From NCBI GenBank assembly GCA_024516035.1, contig CM044955.1:53828948-53892947 (forward strand): 64,000 nucleotides of DNA, given 5' to 3'. This document shows positions 18,185 to 29,800 of the stretch, piece after piece (position 1 is the stretch's first letter; every line of letters starts with the position of its first letter). Below the pieces are notes generated by a model, which was given only the letters and a program-made list of their open reading frames with translations, had not been told where the DNA came from and made no database searches. This DNA comes from Bactericera cockerelli. Lineage: Eukaryota > Arthropoda > Insecta > Hemiptera > Triozidae. The translations under genes were made by a program, and so were the position numbers.

Positions 18185-18350
18185 GATGATATGACCATGG
18201 CAGTTGAAAGCGACGTTAAACCCCACTTAAAAAAAAAAAAAAAATGATACAGACCGGCTAGCGCGTGCTCACTTGACGAGTACTCGTTTAATTAACCTGC
18301 TACCCAAATTAACCTCACCTAGTCTGGGTTGGGCCGGGAATAGACCGCCT
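18185..18350. repeat. SINE family A 3' end and a second, reversed piece
   Basis: 18188-18244 ends ATATGACCATGGCAGTTGAA, AGCGACGTTAAA and poly(A). 18290-18350 is the same family reversed. The host sequence of the palindrome at 18567 (GTGCCATCGACGC) is also family A sequence. Confidence 0.6.
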
Positions 18351-18566
18351 CACTAATAGCGAAAATAATATACAAAATCAGATTCACAACTTCGAGTCGT
18401 TTCTTTTGTTCTTTCCATTTAAAACAATACGCAAAATTTAAGATTTAACTTCACAGAGGTTCGAACCTGAAGATCATCCACCAAGAATTGACCAAGCTGA
18501 AAGTTGCTTTACTTCAACGATCTACCTGATGTATTGAGTGGTTTTTAACGTGCCATCGACGCGACG

Positions 18567-20025
18567 CACAGTGGGGCAGATATAGCTCGTAGCGCGAATT
18601 AATTCAAAAATATGAAAATGATATTTTGTTAAAGTTGACTATTCAAAATTGTCAACAAACCTACGGATATACAATTTCCAAATAAAAACACCCCCCAATT
18701 CACCTTATGGTATCACTGTAAGCTCACAAAGTTATTATTTCTGTTTACGACTATGAGTAGATTTATTTGACTGTAGCAGTTACCCTGACAACGACAGCTC
18801 TTTTGACGTGTTTTCATTTTTTTGGATGAAAATTGAACATGGATCTTGAAACTAGAGATAAGATGTGATCTTTTTCCGTTTTTCTTAAAATTTTAAGTTG
18901 ATTATTTCCTGAGATATGAGCTTCTCAAAAGAGGTCCTCATTCATCAATGTTGAAAATACTTTTTTTCATTATTATGGATCATAAGTTGGTGAAGGGTGT
19001 GAGATGGGACAGTGATTTTTTCATAGGAATGTGACCCAAGGTCTGCTTTATATAGAGGTGTCAAAATCGTTTGCATCATTTTGCATCTTTCCAAGATTCA
19101 GACTTTTGAAAGTGGGTATCCGTGATTTCATATTTCTCATTTTACATCTTAAAATGTGTTCATTTGGTTTTATTACAGAATATACTTTGATCAAACGGTC
19201 AGAACTTGTTGATTTAATGAGAAGAGCACCAAGTAAAAAAATAGTGGACCAAATTCACCACTTGGAAGAAGAACTTTTGAATTCCATAATAAAGAGTTTA
19301 CATTGATCTTCATTGATATTCTTCAAAAGTTCATTGATATTCTTCACTATTTTTTTACTTGGTGCTCTTCTCATTAAATCAACAAGTTCTGACCGTTTGA
19401 TCAAAGTATATTCTGTAATAAAACCAAATGAACACATTTTAAGATGTAAAATGAGAAATATGAAATCACGGATACCCACTTTCAAAAGTCTGAATCTTGG
19501 AAAGATGCAAAATGATGCAAACGATTTTGACACCTCTATATAAAGCAGACCTTGGGTCACATTCCTATGAAAAAATCACTGTCCCATCTCACACCCTTCA
19601 CCAACTTATGATCCATAATAATGAGAAAAAAATATTTTCAACATTGATGAATGAGGACCTCTTTTGAGAAGCTCATATCTCAGGAAATAATCAACTTAAA
19701 ATTTTAAGAAAAACGGAAAAAGATCACATCTTATCTCTAGTTTCAAGATCCATGTTCAATTTTCTTCCAAAAAAATGAAAACACGTCAAAAGAGCTGTCG
19801 TTGTCAGGGTAACTGCTACAGTCAAATAAATCTACTCATAGTCGTAAACAGAAATAATAACTTTGTGAGCTTACAGTGATACCATAAGGTGAATTGGGGG
19901 GTGTCTTTATTTGGAAATTGTATATCCGTAGGTTTGTTGACAATTTTGAATAGTCAACTTTAACAAAATATCATTTTTATATTTTTGAATTAATTCGCGC
20001 TACGAGCTATATCTGCCCCACTGTG
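18567..20025. mobile_element. 1.46-kb near-perfect palindromic (foldback) element
   Basis: Two arms of about 680 bp, 18567-19246 and 19345-20025, are inverted copies with only a few mismatches and are joined by a ~98-bp centre. Outer ends are CACAGTGGGGCAGATATAGC and its reverse complement. The flanks share GCGACGC or CGACG around the ends, and the element interrupts a family A SINE (CCATCGACGCTGGC). Both arms carry the same open frame, with FASFCIFPRFRLLKVGIRDF and ELVDLMRRAPSKKIV, read in opposite directions. That accounts for the mirrored ORFs. I do not recognise this protein fragment. Confidence 0.85.
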
Positions 20026-20853
20026 CGACGCTGGCTTGTGAATAAATTGATCACATAATTAAATTGTCATAATACTCGAAACTCGTTTTTTTATTTTATT
20101 AATGTCATAATATTGTGTTAATGCCAACTTGTAGTAATCGGAGTATAGCGGTTATTGGATTAGAGCTTCCCGCTATTTTTGGAAAGAGAAAGCAACAGAA
20201 TTTTCGAACATGTGCACAAGATTTTCTCTGTGTCGATAAATTTTCTCTGTTCGTAAAAGTAATGGTAAACCTGTAAAGTAAATATTACAGTATTAAATTA
20301 ATGTTCATTTACTTCATTTAATAAATTAATTATATATAATTACCAAATTTACATATAATTATGTATTTTTTAATAATCAGAAGAGAAAATCAGGTAGATA
20401 TACCTAATAAATTTAATAAAAATTAAAAATGTTACAAAATCCTGTGAAACCAATTTGTTTTGTTGGTGCAACTGTACACCCGGCGTAAGAGTAGTCTCGA
20501 ACCCCTCAAAAATTAGTCAAATTGTAGTCTCGAACCCCTCACTTGATTTTATTCTTTTAATTATTCAATACTTTTTACATTATTAAATTATATTGTATTT
20601 ATTAAATAACTAAAAACTTAATTATATATAAAAAACGGTAAAAGACATAATTTTAATTTCTGTTATAATATATTTCTAAAGGCTTACAGATGAAATTCTA
20701 CTAATTTTAAAGCCGCGCCATCTTCATTTCAAGTTTTTGAACTCGGCCAGTTTACTTTTTGTTGTTGTGCGAGCAAGGTCCAGCGGTCTCCGTCGCGTAA
20801 TTTAAAGTCGTACCTTCTAGCTCCTAATACTTTTTAAACTTAAATTAATCAAA

Positions 20854-23800
20854 ATGAGTACAAAAGAAAATAATTCCGAGGTCGCCGTTGAAAAGGCCAC
20901 CGAAAACAACGACAAAGTAGCAAATGACGTGAAAGCCGACGTTAAAGGAACAAAAAGGCCGGCAGAAGTAAGTACATTTCTATTTTTCAACTTTAGCGTC
21001 TCTTTATTTTTCATACTTTTGCATGACTTTCTGTGCTAACTGTTACTAAACCCCCAGAAATCTATTGCGTTCTATCGTTTCCATCCAAATTTTCTTGCTA
21101 TCCGCTTTGATTTGCTCTTTCTCTCCCTATAATTTGTCGGATAGCGGTATATAATGAGAGCATGTGGGGATACCGGCATTACACACGGTATCTGGTCCTA
21201 ACGAAAGTGCTCTTCTCACCTTATTCACAATTTTTTGTCTTATATTAAGATCTATTTATTTAAAGTAGCGGTGTCTGCCATTCCTTTCGCCTGTAGTACC
21301 TTGAGCTATCCTTTGAGATAAATACTTCATACCTTAAATCCCGCTAAAAATTCTGTAACGAGGATCTCCTAACCTTGAATGCATATCTTATGTGGTCCTA
21401 AGTTGTACCTTACCCACCTATTCACAGCTAAACTATTCGTTACTCACAAGGTGCTATGGTGTTTCTGTTCATAATTTCTAAGAAATTATAGTCACATGTA
21501 CTCTTATTGTTATTAACTATTGCTTTTATAACTGCAGTAACAACAGTTGGAGATTAATTTTCTGAGTGTACCAGATTTATTGTTTAAAATGAAATATTTT
21601 TTGTTGGTGAAAAACTGCTAGATGTATATCAGTACTATCTGGCTATCTCTGATTATAATTTGCAGGTATATTCCTCTAGGGCCAGTAGTCAGTCCATGGA
21701 TAATGAAATAAGTAGGTACAACACTTGTAGGAAATAGATTTTTGGGTTTATCAATTTTCCCTCCAAAAAATCAAAATTGGTCCACCCTCTTTTTTGGTTA
21801 TTTTGAATGGCAAAGAATACTTCTTTCTTCAAAATCATTCTACAGAAGTGATTGTCATTATTTTAGGACTGAAGTTAGACCCCTATGAACATTTTGATGT
21901 GCTTTAACATTTAAATCTGTAAACTCTTTTTATCACAAATGATGGATTGTATGTGGACCATTTAGGTTCTAAATGGACAATGATATTCCCAAAAACATAA
22001 AGAATAGTTTCCTTTTCTAAAGGGACCTAGTTAGACATTTTTTTACTTTCCTTATCCTATAATAAGGAAAATATTGTATTTATTTATAGAAAATAAAGCA
22101 TAAAACCAGTAGGTACGCTTCTTGTATATAATATCTTTGTTAAAATTTCTTTAAAAGTCATGTGTGATTAGTTTATTGAAGAAAAAAAAAACAGTAAAAA
22201 TCCCTGGAAATTAAAACTAGAGTAGGTATACCCCCTAAAATTTAATTTTATTACTGAATTACCACAGATCAGAGAGAGCTAGCCACTACCTGCATTACTG
22301 CAATAATTTTCATCTACTCTGTACTTTTTTTTCTATACAGGCATCAGAAAATCATTATTCAGAAAGTAATAATGGTAATAATTTTAACAAGTTAGCTATC
22401 AAATCCACTCTGTGTGTGATTTATACCTACAGAGGCTCTTTATCTCTCCAACTCCAAACAAATAGATAACCTATACATGAGCACTTGTGGAGTTTTCTTT
22501 ACTGTCTCAATAACATTCATTGAACTTTTATTGTGAAAATTGCTATAAAAGCCATAAGAAAAACTTTTGTTAAAATTATCTAATGATTTTCATTTAGATA
22601 GTCTTAAGTCTGGGAATAATATTGTTCTCCTAAGTAGTACCTACTACAGTTGATTATGTGTTTTGAAATGTAACATTAAGAACATGTTTAAAGGGTTTTT
22701 GTATCTGATTGGTTGATACATTAACACTCCATAGTGCAACAGTGTAAGTCCAATATTCAGTATTAAAAAAACTTTACTATTGAGCTTGAAATCAACAACT
22801 TGAAACCTATTGAAGAAATCCTTCTTGTGCAAGCGTCTCTAACCTGATGTGAGTAGGCAACAGGTGTGTTAATGGAACAGCACCAACATAGAATGCAATA
22901 TTTAACATTAACTTCAAACATCGCATGCTTTCATAATATTATGAAGAAGTGTTGTCCCAACCTTATTATTCAGTGAGAATGTGTGCATTCTCTTAAACAC
23001 AAGCTCAATGTGATGTTTAAAATTGATGTACAATTTGAGAACAAATTTTTTACAGATCTGAAATTTTGTTTCCTTGTAAAAGTTCCATTAAAAATGATTA
23101 TTTTAAATTTGAGAGTTCAGTTTTACCTTGTATATCAAAATGAAAATTTAGTCATGCCATGGTAGCTGTCCCCCTAATTGTAGCATGCAACAAACCTGTA
23201 GAGTTTGTTGACCTACCTCAACTTTCCTAAATGATTATTACATAAATGCTTTATTTCTTACTTAAAAAAATAATGTGAACAATAACCTGCCTCAATGTTG
23301 TTAAATCAAACTGTGTTCTCCCACTTGTCAGAGATTGTGACCAATTCTAGGACTTGATATTAGTAATCAGTTTTAGTAATTTATTTTTCTTTCTTATAAA
23401 TTTTGTAAGCAGTCATCTAATTGCTTAACTAAAAACAAATTATGTTGTAAAATAAATTATTGGTAATACCTATTGTTGATCCTGATCAAACAAGAAGAAA
23501 TAATTTCTTGTTTTCGATCCTAACTCCTAAATTTCTTCACAGAGATGGTGTGCTTGGAAGTTTAAACCAATTGACTATCTAATAATTATCCATCCTCAAA
23601 TCTTACTTTTGATGACTTCTTCACTTTATAATGTTAATCACCTAACTTACCTACATACATCCTGTCTTCATAGTGTGGTTCAAGTAGCTTTCATGTTGCA
23701 GCTTACTTTATTTTGACTAGTTGAAATTCACCTCTCTTCATAATGGTTAATTACAATCACCCGGAGATAATTAATTCGTATTACACTTTAAGCTTAGTCT

Positions 23801-26800
23801 GTCCCGGCAGCGCAGAGGTCAAGGCGGCGGTAATCAAGAGGTCGTGGGTTCGAAACCCAACCTGGACATGACGAGTTATCCTTTCTTTTTAGATATTGAC
23901 CACATAATAAGGCGATGGATGGTATTATAAGTTTGCCTTGTTTGAAACTGTGATTTGAATTATTTCAAGAAACATTCGGCCTATAAATATGAAACCAAGT
24001 AATGAAGAGTGTTCTTCGTTTCCTCTCGTCTCTCTCTACTCGCCGGAACCATTCAGTCCATGCATTAGGTTCATAATTTATTTAAGTTGTTTTCTTTTTC
24101 GTATCGTCGGAAGTTTACCGGCAAGAAACACGCGTCTTCCACGCGCTTCGTGTTGTTCGGCGAAACTCGGGCCCGATCGTACTTTTCGCTATCGACTCGT
24201 CCCCCCCCCCTCTCCTGTCCTCCAAGCTTCTTTCCTCCTCCTCCTACTCCCCTCTTCTCTTTCAATATCTTCTTTTCTGTCCTTTCTCCTCTTCCTCATC
24301 CTCCGGTATGTGTGTGTCTTGCTTTCTCGGTGTTTACTACTTGAGTTATGAGTACAGAGCATTACTAGTTGAGTACTGTAACAATGTGTACAGAAAGTAG
24401 TACAGGGAGATGTTAAAAGTTGTGAGAACGGAATTTTTTTCATGAGTACCAAAAACAATCCTTTTTTCTCTTTAATTTTTTTAAGTAATTGAAAGTCGTG
24501 TGATATTCACACCTGTTTATTTGACCTTCTTATTTATTGTCTCCCGTCTTCCTCTCTGATTATTCTTCTCCCTACTTCTCCTTTCATAATGTTACTTCCT
24601 CATCCTCAAGTGTGTGCCTCTTGCTTTTCTTTTGTGTCCTTTTCTTTTCTTCCTCATCCTGCACAATGCTTGGGTACTTTTTCGGTCTTATTGTTGTTCT
24701 CTCCAGACTTCTTCTACCATAATATTACTTCCTCATACTCGAGTCTCTTGCTTCCCCTTTTCTTTTCTTCCTCATCCATCATCTCTGCACAATGCTTGCT
24801 CACTTTTTGGTTCGTTATTGTCTCCCCTTAAGAGTTCTTCCCACTTGATCTATTTCTCTTCTCCGGCTGTCTTTCCTTTTACTACTTTTCTTATGGAAAT
24901 TTTGCTTTCATGCACTTGGTTTTTGCAATCATAGCTTGGGAATAAAATGTTGTCGTTGATATGTATTTCCCCTCTTCCTGCCCCGATACCCCTCTTTTCC
25001 TCCCACATCCCAGATCTTCCAGCATTACTCCTCGTTTGCTTTTGACAGGTTTAATAATTGCCCCTTTTATGTTTCCATGTTTGTTAATTTTTCTTCTTTT
25101 TGCTCCAAAAGTATCGAAGGATAATTAATATTTATGTACGCACGACTAGCTGTGAGTGGGCTCGGCCTCACGGCTGGATAAAGTTACGATGTTAGAGTAG
25201 AATAGAATAGAAATTACCTTGTTTATACTGCCGAGGTGAGACTAAAAAGTCCCTTTATTCCAGCAGTCTAAACAAGGTCTTGTTTATTTTCAAATTTAAA
25301 CAGACATTTTGAACATACATTTAATATTCTTAAAAATAGTACAGTCAAGTAACCCGGACCACGCTAATCCATAACCTGGAAGATGTTCACATCAGTTTAT
25401 TTTACCGACCTAAGCAGCTTGACCGATAAAGCCGCGTACTTCTAATCTGGAGGTCGATGGTTCATGTTCTAAGTAAAGCGAGTTAGAGTAATTGTGATCA
25501 ACACAAAAAATTATGATAAGTTTATTTTACTTACCACTTTCATGTTTCGGAACCTCCGACCAATCTCTTGTGAGAGCGTGACATGGCCCTCCTTACTTTT
25601 TTAGTTTTCTTCTTCTACGAGTGTCTCATAACCATGTACTCAAACTGTACTTCACAACTTGTTACCTTTCGTAAAGACTATATTATTTCACCTGGTAAGA
25701 GTTGCAGCTCCAAGTCCATGTGGCTTTCAGACAGCTGTTATCGAGGTGGTGCTCCAACCATTGTGTTTTACCCATGTTAACTAATCAGTTTGTTTCAAGC
25801 TGAGGAGAGTGGGGTGCAATCAGCTTTAACACGAGTCATATTCATATCCTACTTGAAGTTGGAACCAGTACCTCAGGAACAGGTGCAGATGAAGAATATT
25901 GTGTCTATTCATCTTGTCGGCAGGTGCTCGCCGGGTGCTATGTAGGGCGCTTTCCCTCTTTGCTCGAGCCATGTGTGTTTCTGTGGTGGTGTGCCATGGA
26001 AACGGACTACAGGGCCTTCCCTCTATTGAGAGCGCCCTCCATTCTATTTGCTTCCGGGGGGGGGGGGAGTTGTATGGGACCATGCAAATGTGAGTGTGTT
26101 TAATTTTGGATGAGGATTTCCGTTGTCGTTAATTGTTTTCCTTTCCGCTATCGTCGTTAACTGTCGTCTTTCTCTCGAATTCCACTAACGCGCACGCGCA
26201 ATGGTAATAAATATATTTCATGTCCTAATTGATTTTTCAACTCCTGACTTCTGTGTCACTCGGCCACACTTGAGACTTTCTTACTCCCTAATGACCACGA
26301 ACATGATGTTCAAAAATATCCATGAGGATGTCGGTTTCTACCGAACATCTTTGATCTTTGTTGCTACTATGTGCATTGTGTGGACGGTACCTGAACATAG
26401 AAACAGAATGGATAACTGACGAACACGAACTGCAACAGTGTTGCATGTTGCACCTGTGTGGACCCAGCATAATAGAGGAAGGTTATGAATTGTAAGGAGC
26501 TATCAGCAGCAGATGCCATTCTTGATATACGCACTAAAAGGGATGACGGAATATTTATTAATATTTGTATCCTATTTATGTATGTGTGTATCCTATATCT
26601 ATTAATGTCTCCTATATTATGTATGTTATTTGTGTATCCTAAATAAAAATATCAATATGTACTAATAAGTTAATACAATCTGTGACGGATACTGGATACA
26701 GAGGATTCATATCAATCTAGAAATTCTAGGGGAATCGTCCCTTTCAACTGATAATTTCTTCTACTGGGCAGAGATGAGGCACGCGACTCCACACCACGTG

Positions 26801-29800
26801 GTGAGTGGTCCCCCCCCCCCCCCCCGCCCCCCCCCCCCTCCATTCATCTCGTGCCGGCGAGCACATGGCAGTGCGAGCTAGAGACTAAATTTATTCGTTT
26901 CTATTCAAATGGTGGATGGGGATTCATGTTTTTTACTTTCCTCATCCTTCCTATTCGTCTTTTATTTCATATTCAAAAGGATACGTTTTTTTTGTGGTTT
27001 AAAAAAATTGATCGAAAATGTTTTTGATATTTTTTAACTTAAATTCTTGTTAATATTTAACGGACTTTTCTGTAAATTCTTTTCTGATATTGAATTCAAA
27101 ACGTTAGAGAATTGAAATTGATCGTTTGTTATTTGATTGATGGTCCCCATTCGCACCTATTGCATTGCGGAGGGTTGGTCTCTTTTTCATTTTTCTCGTA
27201 GGAAAAAGGTAGAAGGGTCTGAATGCGTGTGTGCGCTGTTTGAAATTTGGTGTATTGTGCAAGGAGTTAGTTTAAAAATTTGAAAGGGGAATTGTACCTA
27301 TCACCCACCTGGATAGTCACTGTTTGCAGTTGTGTCACCAGTGGCGGAATACGAGCGCTTTTTGGCAAATATGGCGGTACAAAAGGGTTACAGATATCGT
27401 GAAAATGAACCACCCCTTGATTTCCTAATGAACCATCATTTTAAAATAAAATTAAAGGCCTTAGTATAGTCGGTGGTGGTACCAGGTGAGCGGAGTGAGA
27501 ATGAGTCTTCCAGAAATGTTGTGGGTGTTTTTTTTTTAAATGTACGTAACCGATTACAATAATTTCTATGCCTTCCAGGTATTGGAGAGTAAAAATGTGA
27601 GTGATGGTACAGTGGTGTGAGTCATGTGAGAAGGGGGAGAGAGACAGGAGACAGTCGAAAGAGAGGTAATATTCTGCCGCGGTTACAAGAGAAGATAGAA
27701 AGAAAATGGAAAAAAAATAAGTGTGATGCAAGTAAAGTGTATGAGAGAGAGAAAGAGAGAGAGAGGGCAGGGATGTGTTGTAGATACGAAGTGCGAAAAT
27801 TGTAAATGAGATGAATTTAGAAGGAGGAGGAGAATTGTGATTCATGGAAATAATTTCCGAAACTATAGGATGACGGAGAATAGAAGCGGCAGTGTTGCCG
27901 TTGTGTTGCCATTGGTATTTCCGTACGTGAGGTCAGTGTCATGGCTGGAATGAGTGGCACTGGTCGAATCTTGTCCCCCGGATGATATTGATACTCGAGT
28001 TCGATCTTTGCAGCAGTGTTGCAAAAGCTGTCTTACATGTTGGTGAGAAACTGGAGAATGGGCCGACCACTTCAAGTCTTTCTGAGCACCGACATCTTGT
28101 CTCAAATCTTAAATGCAAAATGTTGCAGTGTTTCAGTCCGTCATTCTTTCTCATTTGATTCTTATTTATTGAACATGTTTCAAAACTCTTAGTTGTAGCG
28201 TTATTTATAAACATATACAGATATAAATAGATAAGAAAGTAATTAAATAATACAAAGTTAAATCAAATAACATTGATTCTTAAAGAAGAGCAGATAATGA
28301 AAAGTTTTGCAGCAAAATGCTGCACTCAGTGTGAAACCTAAACAAGTCGTGTATAAATAACTTGAATTTAAATACCGTGCCCGTTGTATGGTGAAGCGGC
28401 TAGTTGAAGATGGCCCATGTTCTGTCTTCCTATGCTATAAGCGAGGAAGCTTTGAAGCTAAGAGAAGTCGGTGTATTTGTTCCTGCCGTGTTTCCTCCCA
28501 TCACCGCATGCTTCTTGCGTCAGTTGCTTCTCTTTGTGTCGACGGTTCTAGAAATATGCCGGCCGGTTCCGCCCCTCCACTTGCTCCTGCTCCCCCACTG
28601 GTGAAGTAATGCCATCTCTACTTCTCCTACCACTCTCTCCTACGCCCCCACTGGTGAAGTAATACAATCTACTTCCCCTACCACTCCTCTCCCCTACTCC
28701 GCCGTGTGATTGTGATCTCACCAATCTCACCGGTCAGATTAAACGTACGAGTGTACTCTGCCTCCCCTCTACTGCTCTCTGGGTCTACACGACTTCCTCA
28801 TACGCTACTATTCTCGTCTCCACCGGTGTACTCGGTGATCTTTAACCGGTGTGCGCGATGTTTTCAAGTCGTGTGAGGGGATTTGATTCCTAAGGACGAG
28901 TGCACACGAGAGGGAAATGTACCCGATGGAATTTTTAGCTGCGATTGTACTTCAGTGTCAACAATTGAAAAAAAATCTTGTTGTACTGAAACACAACACC
29001 AAAAGCCCGGTTAGATGAAAGAAATGCCCTTTGAACATTTTGCCTCAGCGATTTTTCGGCCAAGCTGTGTACCTACAAAGAAGACTCAAAATTTTATTCA
29101 AGCATAAACAGCGCGCCCAAATTGTTGTTCGGATACCTTCGTGAAAATACTGAATTTTACGATCACATATATAAATGACACCTGAGATCAGCTGGGGGAT
29201 CTAAAAAGTATTGAACACTTCATTAATATTGTGCCTTTTTCTGACCCTTAGATATTATTCCCTCATGTGTATTATTCCTGTTTGGTGAAAACGAAATAAA
29301 AAGCACGAGAACTATCAGAAACTTCATTGTCGTTTGGTTGGTTGTATTAATTTTTTTTTTTCAGTTTTAAAATAAATTTCGTTTGATATTCGGAATTTCA
29401 ATATCTGTAATTCATAGAATTTCGACGTTGAAATTCTGTAAAAAAAATCCTCTTCATTTTACACTCCGAGTTTTATTCCTCGTTAGATTTTTTCTCTCTG
29501 CCCGTCAGACCTCAGCCTTGAGCGGTGAAGTGAAGGCATGCGTACATTTCTCCAGAGTTCATCGTTCTCTCCCGCTCCATGTTGGTCTCTCCCTCTCTCT
29601 CTATCCCTATGGCTTCTTATCCACCGTTGCTTATTTCTCCTTCCTGTCTCTTTCTCTCTCTGCCATAAATGAAAATACTTCCGAGTTTACTTACGGTGGT
29701 CGACAGGGGATTTTACCATGTTCAAAATTCATTGAGTCATAAGTACGTAAAAAATTAGAATAGAATCTCTTTTTTTTGTTTTCCGTTTCTAGGTCTACCA

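Noticed and set aside
24589..24934. Ser/Leu/Phe-rich ORFs
   Set aside because: They arise from pyrimidine-rich intron sequence in several frames, with no conserved motif.
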